From Marinomonas aquimarina (GTDB lineage: Bacteria > Pseudomonadota > Gammaproteobacteria > Pseudomonadales > Marinomonadaceae), in the NCBI RefSeq assembly GCF_900089755.1, contig NZ_FLOC01000007.1, forward strand, positions 103,055-167,054: a stretch of 64,000 bases of DNA, in the 5' to 3' direction. Position numbers and translations under genes: made by a program. The notes under the pieces are model-generated. The model saw only the letters and a list, made by a program, of their open reading frames with translations. It made no database searches and was not told the DNA's origin. Below, piece by piece: positions 7,843-16,010 of this stretch; position 1 is the first letter of the stretch, and every line of letters starts with the position of its first letter.

Positions 7843-9096
7843 ATGAAAGTTGCCGTCATTGGTAGTGGTATTTCAGGATTAACGGCAGCCTATTTGCTGC
7901 GCAGTGAATATGACATCACAGTGTTTGAGCGTGATGCGCGTATTGGGGGCCATACGGCCACTAAGGTGGTTGACGACCAAGGTATTGAACGTCATATCGA
8001 TACCGGCTTCATCGTCTACAACGACTGGACCTACCCCAACTTTATTCGCTTGATGAAAGAGCTAAAAGTGGTGACCCAACCAACCGAAATGAGCTTTAGC
8101 GTCAGCTGTGAGCGTACTGGGCTGGAGTATGGCGGTAACAATTTAAATACTTTGTTTGCGCAGCGTAAAAACGTGGTGAATTGGTCTTTCCTGACCATGC
8201 TGAAAGACATTTTGCGTTTTAACAAAGAGTCGATCCAAGATTTGGAATCGGGCAAGTTAGAGGCGTCGATTACGTTGGGGGAATATTTAAAACGCCAAGG
8301 CTATGGTGACACCTTTGCGAGCCATTACCTGATCCCCATGGGCAGTGCCATTTGGTCGGCGACGCTTCAGGAAATGATGGACTTCCCGCTGATTTTCTTT
8401 GTCCGCTTCTTTAAGAATCATGGCTTACTAAGTGTCAATAACCGCCCACAGTGGCATGTTATTAAGGGCGGCTCAGCAGCCTACTTAAAACCACTAACAG
8501 AGCCATTTAAAGACAAGATTCGACTCGATAGTCAGATTGAAAAGGTGGTTCGTGCGCCGGGTAAGGTGACGTTGTACTTCGCTGACCACAGCCACGAGGA
8601 ATTCGAGCATGTGATCTTTGCCTGCCACAGTGATCAAGCGCTGGCGCTGCTAGGCGAGGATGCGTCCGCCCAAGAACGAGAGATTCTAGGGGCGATTCCT
8701 TATCGCGACAACGAAGTGGTGTTGCATACCGATACGGCGTTACTGCCGAAGGCAAAGCTGGCTTGGTCGAGCTGGAACTATCATTTGGGTGCTGATCAAA
8801 CGAAGCCTGCCACGCTCAGTTACAACATGAACATTTTGCAGGGTATCGAAGGCTCCCGTGAAACCTTCGTGGTGACGCTCAACCACAGTGATGGGATTGA
8901 TCCTAATAAAATCATTGGCCGTTACAGCTACGCTCATCCGACCTTTACCCTTGCCGGTATTCAAGCACAAGAGCGTTGGCACGAGATTAACTTCGGCAAC
9001 ACTTGGTTCTGTGGCGCCTATTGGCGCAATGGCTTCCATGAAGACGGCTGTTGGAGTGGGGTACGTGTAGCCAAAGCATTAGGAGTGAACTGGTAA
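7843..9096 (+). CDS. FAD-dependent oxidoreductase (amine-oxidase fold)
   Basis: 417 residues with an N-terminal FAD-binding Rossmann motif (VIGSGISGLTAAYLL, residues 5-19) followed by FERDARIGGHT, the pattern of the flavin amine oxidase/phytoene desaturase superfamily. A C-terminal FAD contact is visible in FCGAYWRNGFHEDG. This family is a constant neighbour of DUF1365 and CFA-like genes under RpoE/ChrR control. In Rhodobacter, genes of that regulon are involved in converting unsaturated membrane fatty acids to methylated and furan fatty acids. A desaturase or oxidase role on membrane acyl chains is inferred, not shown. AAAGGACAAG precedes the ATG. Confidence 0.85.
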   Translation: MKVAVIGSGISGLTAAYLLRSEYDITVFERDARIGGHTATKVVDDQGIERHIDTGFIVYNDWTYPNFIRLMKELKVVTQPTEMSFSVSCERTGLEYGGNNLNTLFAQRKNVVNWSFLTMLKDILRFNKESIQDLESGKLEASITLGEYLKRQGYGDTFASHYLIPMGSAIWSATLQEMMDFPLIFFVRFFKNHGLLSVNNRPQWHVIKGGSAAYLKPLTEPFKDKIRLDSQIEKVVRAPGKVTLYFADHSHEEFEHVIFACHSDQALALLGEDASAQEREILGAIPYRDNEVVLHTDTALLPKAKLAWSSWNYHLGADQTKPATLSYNMNILQGIEGSRETFVVTLNHSDGIDPNKIIGRYSYAHPTFTLAGIQAQERWHEINFGNTWFCGAYWRNGFHEDGCWSGVRVAKALGVNW

Positions 9097-9872
9097 TGTC
9101 TGATTGGGCCAGTGCTTTGTATACCGGGCAGGTGCGCCATCGCCGCTTTACGCCGCGACAGCATGCTTTCACATATGAAGTGGCCATGGTGCTGTTTGAT
9201 TTAGATGAAGTGGAACAGCTATTGGCTCTCTCCCCCTGGTGGTCAGCGAAGCGCTGGCGTCCGGCGCGTTTTGTACGTGCCGACTATTTTGGTGACCCAG
9301 CCATACCGTTAAAGCAAGCGGTGCTGGATGAGGTAAATGGCCGCTTAGGGCTGGCGTTAGATGGTCCTGTGCGTCTGCTGACCAATGCCCGATATTTTGG
9401 TTATTTGATCAATCCCATTTCCGTGTATTACTGCTATGACCAGCAACAACAGCTGCGTGCCATGATGCTGGAGGTGACCAATACGCCATGGGGGGAAAAG
9501 ATCTCTTACGTATTTTCTTGTGATCCAGAGCGTCCGATTCAGCGTATTCATATCAACAAGTCGATGCATGTTTCGCCGTTTCATCCGATGGACCATTTCT
9601 ATGATTGGCGCAGTAATCAGCCGGGTGAAAAGCTAGCGATTCACATGCAAAACAAAGAACAAGATGGTGAACAGCAATGTGTGTTTGACGCGACTTTATC
9701 GTTGCGTCGAGAAGCCATCAGCAAAGCCAGCCTGAATCGGATTTTATGGCGTTATCCTTGGATGACGGCGAAGGTGGCATGGGGCATTTATTGGCAAGCC
9801 TTAAAGCTGTTCATGAAACGTGTACCAATACACGATCACCCTAAACATAAGTTAGGGCATTCTTCGGATTAA
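9096..9872 (+). CDS. DUF1365 family protein
   Basis: About 258 residues from the ATG at 9096-9098, which overlaps the stop of the oxidoreductase by one base and has AGGAG upstream; an in-frame start at 9051 is less likely. DUF1365 features are RHRRFTPRQHAFTYEVAMVLFDLDE near the N-terminus, RYFGYLINPISVYYCYD in the middle, and KSMHVSPFHPMDHFYDWR further on. The biochemical role is not established. The family is nearly always encoded between a flavin oxidoreductase and a CFA-type methyltransferase, as here. Confidence 0.88.
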   Translation: MSDWASALYTGQVRHRRFTPRQHAFTYEVAMVLFDLDEVEQLLALSPWWSAKRWRPARFVRADYFGDPAIPLKQAVLDEVNGRLGLALDGPVRLLTNARYFGYLINPISVYYCYDQQQQLRAMMLEVTNTPWGEKISYVFSCDPERPIQRIHINKSMHVSPFHPMDHFYDWRSNQPGEKLAIHMQNKEQDGEQQCVFDATLSLRREAISKASLNRILWRYPWMTAKVAWGIYWQALKLFMKRVPIHDHPKHKLGHSSD

Positions 9873-9882
9873 GGAGTACGCA

Positions 9883-11145
9883 ATGATCAACTCAGTCAGT
9901 GTCGGATTGGGAAAAAAGACCACTCGTCGTGGCAGTATGGTTGATAAGGCGGCGAAAAAAGCAGTGTTGGCGATTTTGCAGCGCTTAGAAGTGGGCCATT
10001 TGGTGCTAGAAGACGGTGACAATACTTATACCTTTGGTGAAAGTCTGGCCAGTGCCCAATACCATGCCCACATCACCGTGCACGATAGCCATGCTTACAA
10101 AGACGTCTTCAGTAATACCAGCATTGGTGCGGCAGAAGCCTACATGAAAGGCTATTGGAGCACGCCTGATTTGACTGCCGTGATTCGTCTGATGTGTGTC
10201 AATTTGAGTATGATTAACGAAGTCGATGCGAAACGTCCGGTATGGTCTCGTTTGGCGACTAAAGCCTTTCATGCGTTGAATGCCAATACTAAGAACGGCT
10301 CACGAAAAAACATTGCCGCGCACTATGATTTGGGTAACGACTTCTTCGAGCTCTTCTTAGATCCGACCATGATGTATTCGGCGGCCATCTATCCTTCCGC
10401 ACAGGCGACCTTACATGAAGCGTCGGTCCACAAATTAGAACGTATTTGTCAGAAACTCGAGTTAGGTCCTGATGACCACTTGTTAGAAATCGGAACCGGC
10501 TGGGGCGGTATGGCCATTCATGCGGCGCAACATTATGGCTGTCATGTGACGACGACCACCATTTCTCAAGAGCAATACGATTACGCTAAGGCCAAAGTGT
10601 TGCAATTGGGTCTACAAGATCGAGTGACGTTGTTGCTAGAAGATTACCGTGATCTGGAAGGTCAATACGACAAGCTGGTGTCCATCGAGATGATTGAGGC
10701 AGTCGGGCATGAGTATTACGACAGCTACTTCCGTAAATGCAGTGAGCTACTAAAACCAGACGGATTGATGGTGATTCAAGCGATTACCATTGCTGATCAG
10801 CGCTACGATTATGCGCGTCAGTCAGTGGACTTTATCCAACGTTACATTTTCCCTGGCGGGTGTTTACCCTCTAATGCTGTGATTGCTGACAAGGTCGCTC
10901 GCAAAACTGATTTGCAAATTGTGGCATTGGAAGACATTACCGAGCACTACGCAGATACCTTGGCGGATTGGCGTGAGCGTTTCCATAACGCTCTCGAAAC
11001 GGTCAAACAGCAAGGCTTCGATGATGTCTTCTGCCGCATGTGGGATTACTACCTAGCCTACTGTGAAGGTGGCTTCCGTGAGCGTGCCATCAGTACCGGG
11101 CAATTCGTGTTCGCCAAACCCCGTTACCGTTTTCCGCGACATTAG
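9883..11145 (+). CDS. Cyclopropane-fatty-acyl-phospholipid synthase-family methyltransferase
   Basis: 420 residues. The C-terminal two-thirds form a SAM-dependent methyltransferase acting on unsaturated acyl chains of membrane phospholipids. AHYDLGNDFFELFLD, LEIGTGWGGMAIHAA (SAM site near residue 200), SIEMIEAVGHEYYDSYF and FIQRYIFPGG are all family blocks. Two changes stand out. The cysteine expected in the E. coli-like MQYSCAYW segment, a bicarbonate-site residue, is alanine here (MMYSAAIY), and the SAM loop reads GTGWGG rather than GCGWGG. It may therefore belong to the stress-induced branch that makes methylated or furan fatty acids rather than plain cyclopropanes. That assignment is inference. 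Confidence 0.88.
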   Translation: MINSVSVGLGKKTTRRGSMVDKAAKKAVLAILQRLEVGHLVLEDGDNTYTFGESLASAQYHAHITVHDSHAYKDVFSNTSIGAAEAYMKGYWSTPDLTAVIRLMCVNLSMINEVDAKRPVWSRLATKAFHALNANTKNGSRKNIAAHYDLGNDFFELFLDPTMMYSAAIYPSAQATLHEASVHKLERICQKLELGPDDHLLEIGTGWGGMAIHAAQHYGCHVTTTTISQEQYDYAKAKVLQLGLQDRVTLLLEDYRDLEGQYDKLVSIEMIEAVGHEYYDSYFRKCSELLKPDGLMVIQAITIADQRYDYARQSVDFIQRYIFPGGCLPSNAVIADKVARKTDLQIVALEDITEHYADTLADWRERFHNALETVKQQGFDDVFCRMWDYYLAYCEGGFRERAISTGQFVFAKPRYRFPRH

Positions 11146-11171
11146 GCGTAGGAAAACGCCGGAGGCCTAAC

Positions 11172-11696
11172 ATGTTAAAGTCTCTGCTCAATGCTGTTTT
11201 TTTTCAGTTGTTTTGGTTCGCTTGTGTGCTCGGTGGTGATAACTGGGCAGTAGCGGCCATCGTGGTGTATTTTGTGGTACATCATGTTTACTTCGTAAAC
11301 ACCCCGAATGAGTGGTGGCTTATCCTTTTGTTCGTTGCGCTAGGCGTAGTCATTGATGGTGCCCTCATTTTTGATGGTTGGTTACTGATGCCCAATTCCA
11401 TCTGGACCTTCCCCATTCCTCCACCTTGGCTGCTGGGCCTTTGGGCAGGCGTCGGTTCGTTATTCTTACATTGCTTGAGTTGGGGCATTGATCGCCCTTG
11501 GCTGTTGAGTGCACTGGCCGCCTTTTTCGCGCCGATGAGTTACATCGTTGGTGCCGATTTCGCAGAAGTGTCATTAGGGCGTTCTACCATCGCTACCTGG
11601 GCGTTAATGGCGTTTATCTGGTTTTGGCTGATGCAGATAGGCGTTTTTGCCGCCAAACTCACACTCAAACACAATGGACGCAGACATCGTGCTTAA
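11172..11696 (+). CDS. DUF2878 family membrane protein
   Basis: 174 residues, very hydrophobic, with about five predicted membrane spans and a tryptophan-rich SIWTFPIPPPWLLGLWA loop in the middle. This matches the DUF2878 family, which is found in ChrR-linked operons. The ATG has GGAGG upstream (in cgccggaggcctaac). The role is unknown; an inner-membrane partner of the lipid-modifying enzymes is a reasonable inference from the operon. Its 3' end overlaps the next gene by 23 bases. Confidence 0.8.
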   Translation: MLKSLLNAVFFQLFWFACVLGGDNWAVAAIVVYFVVHHVYFVNTPNEWWLILLFVALGVVIDGALIFDGWLLMPNSIWTFPIPPPWLLGLWAGVGSLFLHCLSWGIDRPWLLSALAAFFAPMSYIVGADFAEVSLGRSTIATWALMAFIWFWLMQIGVFAAKLTLKHNGRRHRA

Positions 11697-12387
11697 ACTT
11701 ATTGCAATCGCGACCCTATCATTGTGCGCGCTACAGGTCAGTGCACAAGCCCCTAAAACTGTGATTGGTGAAGCATATGACAGCCAGTCAAAACAGCTGT
11801 TGTATGTGGAAAAACACCGCTATGTGGGGGGCAACCAGCACGAAGTAAAATACTACAATCCTGCCGGCGAATTGTTTGCTGAGAAGCTACTGCGCTATGG
11901 TGAATACCAGCAGGCGCCGGCCTTTGAGCAAACCAATAGCTTACGCGGCGAGTGGATCAAGGTCTCCGGCGATGGTGATCAGCTGACGGTGGAATACCGT
12001 GAGAAGTCCGATTCCGTGGTGTTCGATAAACGCATTAAGGTCAATGAGCATCTGTTGGTGGATGCGGGGTTTGATCGTTATGTCAAATTGCATTGGGATG
12101 CCTTGGTGCAAAATCAAAAGCGCGAAATTGAGTATTTGGTGCCGAGCCGTTTGACCACCGTAGGCTTCGAAGTGGGGCGCGTGGAGTGTTTATCCGGTAC
12201 CCCTGAAGAGGCAGTGTGTTTTGCCATTGCTCCGACTTCTTGGTTTGTTTCCCTCGCCGTCGATCCCATCACGGTGGCCTATGACCCTGCCACACAGAAT
12301 CTATTGCGTTTTAATGGACGCGGCAATATTGCTAGCAGTTCCGGTAAATACCAAACCGTCGACATTCATTACCAATACCCAGAGTAA
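11674..12387 (+). CDS. Conserved secreted protein of the sigma/ChrR operon
   Basis: 237 residues with a signal peptide (hydrophobic LKLIAIATLSLCALQ followed by VSAQA, likely cleavage after residue 26). The mature part is predicted to be beta-rich, with segments such as YDSQSKQLLYVEKHRY and a C-terminal YQTVDIHYQYPE. The ATG at 11674 lies inside the end of DUF2878, so translation is probably coupled; a start at 11647 would lack a good signal peptide. I cannot name the family. Periplasmic location and operon position suggest a role in handling oxidised lipid, which is inference. Confidence 0.7.
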   Translation: MDADIVLKLIAIATLSLCALQVSAQAPKTVIGEAYDSQSKQLLYVEKHRYVGGNQHEVKYYNPAGELFAEKLLRYGEYQQAPAFEQTNSLRGEWIKVSGDGDQLTVEYREKSDSVVFDKRIKVNEHLLVDAGFDRYVKLHWDALVQNQKREIEYLVPSRLTTVGFEVGRVECLSGTPEEAVCFAIAPTSWFVSLAVDPITVAYDPATQNLLRFNGRGNIASSSGKYQTVDIHYQYPE

Positions 12388-12412
12388 CCGTTGAAAGCGG
12401 TTGGAGGCTGTC

Positions 12413-12955
12413 ATGTTTCGTATTCTTGCTTTGTTGTTATCCCTTGTCTGGTTAAGTGGGTGTTCTTCGCCCCGTATTGAAGCCTATGCCGATAATCAGC
12501 CGGAGTTTAAGGTACAAGAGTTCTTCCAAGGGGACCTAGTCGCCCATGGCGTTCTGAAAGACCGTAGCGGCGAGGTCACGCGTTCTTTTTATGCGGATCT
12601 AAACGGCAGCTGGGAGAATGGTGTCGGCACCTTAGATGAGTGGTTTGTGTTTGATGACGGCGAACGCCAGCAGCGTACTTGGACTTTGACCCCGAATGGC
12701 GATGGCAGTTATACCGCGACGGCGGGCGATGTGGTCGGCGCTGGCCAGCTGGAAACGGCGGGCAATGCTTTGTTTATGCAATATGTACTGCGCGTGCCTT
12801 ACGATGGCGATACCATTGATTTGAAAGTAGACGATCGCATGTATTTGGTCACGCCAGATCATTTAATCAATGAATCTGTGCTGACCAAATTCGGTTTTGA
12901 AGTGGCCTCGATTACGCTCAGCATTCGCCAAAAGGCTCACCAAGCAAGTGAATAA
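12413..12955 (+). CDS. DUF3833-type lipoprotein
   Basis: 180 residues from the ATG at 12413, which has TTGGAGG seven bases upstream; the frame is open from 12401 but that codon lies within the ribosome site. A lipobox LSGC follows a short hydrophobic stretch, so the mature protein would be lipid-anchored. The mature part reads FKVQEFFQGDLVAHGVLKDRSGEV, typical of DUF3833, and is predicted to be a small calycin-like beta barrel. Such proteins are recurrent last genes in RpoE/ChrR-type operons. Lipid binding is plausible by fold only. Confidence 0.8.
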   Translation: MFRILALLLSLVWLSGCSSPRIEAYADNQPEFKVQEFFQGDLVAHGVLKDRSGEVTRSFYADLNGSWENGVGTLDEWFVFDDGERQQRTWTLTPNGDGSYTATAGDVVGAGQLETAGNALFMQYVLRVPYDGDTIDLKVDDRMYLVTPDHLINESVLTKFGFEVASITLSIRQKAHQASE

Positions 12956-12959
12956 GCGT

Positions 12960-12987
12960 TTGCTTGCCGAAAGGGGTCTGCTATTCT
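12960..12987 (+). promoter_or_regulatory. Possible sigma70 promoter for the DUF6164 gene
   Basis: TTGCTT (12960-12965), a 16-base spacer and TATTCT (12982-12987), about 40 bases upstream of the GTG start at 13029. Weak to moderate match. Confidence 0.35.
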
Positions 12988-13028
12988 GCGCGGCGATGAA
13001 AGAGTAACAATAGAGTGGAGACATTGGC

Positions 13029-13391
13029 GTGGCACAATTGGTATTTCGTTTGAAGAATGTTCCAGACGAGGAAGCGGATGATATTCGTGCGCTTTTGAAC
13101 GAACATGAGATTGAGTTTTACGAAACCAGTGCCGGGCGTTGGCAGATTTCCATGGCGGGGATTTGGGTACGCGATAAAGAGCAAGCACAGCGTGCCAAAG
13201 CTCTGATCGCCGAAGACCAATCACAGCGGGCTGCTAGAGCGCAACAGATTACAGCCCGCGATTGGATCGCAGGCTTTTTAACCCATGCGCGACAAAATCC
13301 TGTGGAGTTTGCGTTTACGCTGGTAGCACTGCTGTTGGTGCTATCCCTCAGTGTGATTCCGTTCTACATTGGCAAGCAACTGGCTAGCTAG
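13029..13391 (+). CDS. DUF6164 family protein, C-terminal membrane anchor
   Basis: 120 residues starting at GTG (13029-13031) with GTGGAG upstream. The N-terminal half is a small alpha-beta domain (LVFRLKNVPDEEADDIRALLNEHEIEFYETSAGRWQIS) like the putative signal-transducing DUF2007/DUF6164 domains. The C-terminus is one membrane span (about residues 92-113, rich in Leu and Val). Tail-anchored topology is inferred. Function unknown. Confidence 0.75.
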   Translation: MAQLVFRLKNVPDEEADDIRALLNEHEIEFYETSAGRWQISMAGIWVRDKEQAQRAKALIAEDQSQRAARAQQITARDWIAGFLTHARQNPVEFAFTLVALLLVLSLSVIPFYIGKQLAS

Positions 13392-13398
13392 ACTCGCT

Positions 13399-13815
13399 CT
13401 AGACCGGGACACAGCTGCGGTGTGCTTGCAGTAATGTTTTCATCACCAAACGACGAGTTATAACGCCAATGAGGCGGCCGTCTTCAACCACTGGGAAGAT
13501 CTTGGGCTTGTCTTCCATCATCAATTTAGCGATTTGCATCACCTGCATGGATGGAGAGACGGTTAACACATCCTCGCGCATCACGTTTTCCACATTGCCC
13601 GGTTGATGGCAGTAGTAGACGGCTTGGCTCAAGGGCTCAAGCAGGTCCTGTTCAGACACAAAACCAATTACATGATCGTAGCGATCGGTTACCGGGGCGC
13701 CACTCAGCTTATGCAGAGCAAGTTGTGCAGCACAGTCATCTATTTGCGTGTTTGGATAGACATGAAAGGTGTCACGGGACATGACATCTCGCACCGTCAG
13801 GGCATCAAATTTCAT
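13399..13815 (-). CDS. CBS-domain pair protein
   Basis: 138 residues made of two CBS repeats. The first is VRDVMSRDTFHVYPNTQIDDCAAQLALHKLSGAPVTD with IGFVSEQDLL, the second NVMREDVLTVSPSMQVMQIAKLMMEDKPKIFPVV with LIGVITRRLV. CBS pairs bind adenosyl nucleotides and act as energy or ligand sensors; no effector domain is attached. It has the same layout as the CBS protein at 58510-58920. Convergent with the DUF6164 gene. Confidence 0.85.
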   Translation of the reverse strand: MKFDALTVRDVMSRDTFHVYPNTQIDDCAAQLALHKLSGAPVTDRYDHVIGFVSEQDLLEPLSQAVYYCHQPGNVENVMREDVLTVSPSMQVMQIAKLMMEDKPKIFPVVEDGRLIGVITRRLVMKTLLQAHRSCVPV

Positions 13816-13879
13816 AAGCTTCCCCCCATTACAACATTGGCTATTGCTTCAGTGTAGCGGGGGATTTGTTTTTTGCGTA

Positions 13880-14881
13880 TTAGGCCGCTGCTTTTTCGTT
13901 TTGATTGACCTTTAGCTGACGTTGATTGACCTTTAGCTGACGTTTATTGAACGCCGCCGTGATCACTTGCACAATGATGGCCGCGGCAATGACCAGTGCC
14001 ATGCCAAATAAACTTAAAGAGTCGGCATTAATGGAGACAATCACGCTGCTCCAAAGACCCAGTGCCACGCATACTTCCGTTAGAATGAAGGCGATAACGG
14101 GTGTTAAGGCAACACATACGCTGACTTGAACGGTTTGCCAGTACTTCATTGCTTGGGCAAAAGAGCCATAGGCCACCAGTGTATTGAGGCTACAAAACAC
14201 GGCGACCAGTGTTTCCGAGGTATTCATGGCCAACAGATCGCTCGGACGCGTGAAGGGCAGCATGGAAACCAAGGCAAACAGATAAATGCCAAGCAAGATG
14301 TTGGTGGGCGACAGTTTGCTAAATAATGACTTCTGCAGCAGCGCATAAATACTCCAACAGACCACGCCGGTTTGCACAATCACAAAGCCAATCAGGGTCG
14401 TGTCCAAGGACTGTGCCGCAAGTCCGCCGCCAAGCACTGGGTGGAAAAACAGCAGCATACCCAGGCCGAGTACGGCAAAGCAGGCCCATTGTTGCCAACG
14501 TATCCACTCTTTAAAAAATACCCAACCCCCTAAGGCGAGAAAGAAAGGCGCCACTTGGAAACTGAGTTGGGCAATGCCTGGGTGTAAGTAATCTAGACTC
14601 CAAGCAAAGCAAGTGTAGTTGACGATGAGAAACGCACCGGCGCTGAACAGAGTTAGCCAATTTTTGCCTGTTAGCTGGCGAAATTCTGCTAAGTGACCAT
14701 GTAGCCCTTGCCACACCAGCAGCACAACCCCTGCGCCAGCGAAACGAAACCAGGTGAGCGTGACCGGATCAGAAAAATCGCCACTGAGCTTCAGGGCGAT
14801 CGGCAACATACTCCAAAAGAGCACACAGACGCTGCTGAAAAACAGCCCGTATAAAAACTGCTGACGACTTGTTAATGGCAT
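13880..14881 (-). CDS. EamA/DMT-superfamily transporter
   Basis: 333 residues with about ten membrane spans in two EamA repeats; the first starts at about residue 10 (LYGLFFSSVCVLFWSMLPIA). Members export amino acids or metabolites, and the substrate is not predictable here. The ATG is preceded by AAGGAGGG. It is divergent from a LysR gene 113 bases away, which may control it. The C-terminal tail contains a duplicated heptapeptide RQLKVNQ encoded by a 21-base tandem repeat, just before NEKAAA. Confidence 0.85.
   Translation of the reverse strand: MPLTSRQQFLYGLFFSSVCVLFWSMLPIALKLSGDFSDPVTLTWFRFAGAGVVLLVWQGLHGHLAEFRQLTGKNWLTLFSAGAFLIVNYTCFAWSLDYLHPGIAQLSFQVAPFFLALGGWVFFKEWIRWQQWACFAVLGLGMLLFFHPVLGGGLAAQSLDTTLIGFVIVQTGVVCWSIYALLQKSLFSKLSPTNILLGIYLFALVSMLPFTRPSDLLAMNTSETLVAVFCSLNTLVAYGSFAQAMKYWQTVQVSVCVALTPVIAFILTEVCVALGLWSSVIVSINADSLSLFGMALVIAAAIIVQVITAAFNKRQLKVNQRQLKVNQNEKAAA
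13901..13942. repeat. 21-bp perfect tandem duplication in the transporter's 3' end
   Basis: Two identical 21-base units, 13901-13921 and 13922-13942, each opening with TTGATTGACC. They add seven in-frame codons (RQLKVNQ) to the cytoplasmic tail without a frameshift. Such a repeat can vary in copy number by replication slippage. Confidence 0.95.
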
Positions 14882-14994
14882 AGATCCCTCCTTATTCCGA
14901 CCTGACTCACTAGGCGCTAAGCATGAAGTGGTTTTGCAGTGTTATCCAATGCATAATGTGGTTGACGATTATTCGATAAGTGGAAAAAGCTTTC

Positions 14995-15927
14995 ATGAAA
15001 TCAAACCTAATGCATTTGGATATCAAGAGTCTGACGGGGCTTTTATATTTGTTAGAGGAGCGGAATGTCGGTCGCGTAGCAGAGCGTCTGTACTTGAGCC
15101 AGCCTGCCATGAGCCGGCTCCTCAACCGTTTGCGAGAAGCGTTTGATGATCCGTTATTTATTCGTACCAGCAAGGGCATGATTCCTACTTCCAAGGCGCT
15201 TTCCTTAGAGATGCCTTTGCGGCAAATGCTAGAACATATGGATGGCTTGGAGAATGAGCGCGAGTTCAAACCGGAGAAATCGGAACGTATCTTCCGTCTA
15301 CAGACCTCTCACTACCAAGCTCAAGCCTATATGCCCACTATTGCGGAACGTTTCTATCAACTTGCCCCCCACGCTACCTTAGAAGCCAGCCTGATCACCG
15401 AGTCGAGTTTGCTTAGGGTGGAAAATCAGATCGTCGATGCCGTGCTGTGCAGTGAGTATATGCAGCTGCCAACACGCTTTGATAAGCGCTTACTTGGGCA
15501 AGAAAAGTTTGGCTGTATCATGTCGAAGCATCACCCATTAGCCGATCAAGCGGCGATTAGCCTAGATGACTTTCTGAGCTTTAATCATGTTTTAGTCACC
15601 CTAGGGGGCAGTAGTAGTCATATTTACAGTGAAAGCGCATTAGGTGAGCGTGCCCGTGAGCGGCGCTATACTTTAAGAACGCCTTATTTTATGTCTGCAT
15701 TGGAGGCGGTGGGGAAAACCGAATTACTGTTTAGTACCAGTCAATTACTGGCCTATCGTTTCCAAGAACAGTTTGGTTTAACGATTAAGCCGCTACCGTT
15801 TGACTACCCGTCGGTTCATTATTATCTGACTTGGCCTTCTGAGCAGACCAATGATCCGGGAGGGATTTGGCTGCGAAACCTCTGTGCTGGCGTCGTTCAG
15901 GATATGATTCCCTATCCTGCTTCGTAG
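14995..15927 (+). CDS. LysR-family transcriptional regulator
   Basis: About 310 residues. The N-terminal winged helix-turn-helix reads LTGLLYLLEERNVGRVAERLYLSQPAMSRLLNRLREAFDDPLFIR, and the remainder is a periplasmic-binding-like effector domain. The ATG at 14995 is chosen; a GTG at 14980 is in frame and no strong ribosome site separates them. The divergent exporter at 13880-14881 is the likely target. The ligand is unknown. Confidence 0.88.
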   Translation: MKSNLMHLDIKSLTGLLYLLEERNVGRVAERLYLSQPAMSRLLNRLREAFDDPLFIRTSKGMIPTSKALSLEMPLRQMLEHMDGLENEREFKPEKSERIFRLQTSHYQAQAYMPTIAERFYQLAPHATLEASLITESSLLRVENQIVDAVLCSEYMQLPTRFDKRLLGQEKFGCIMSKHHPLADQAAISLDDFLSFNHVLVTLGGSSSHIYSESALGERARERRYTLRTPYFMSALEAVGKTELLFSTSQLLAYRFQEQFGLTIKPLPFDYPSVHYYLTWPSEQTNDPGGIWLRNLCAGVVQDMIPYPAS

Positions 15928-16010
15928 TAGTATTTGTTAGTTCACGGTAAAAGCCTTTAAAATAAGGGCGCTTACCAACCTGTTATCTACCCATTTGGCC
16001 AACTTAACGC

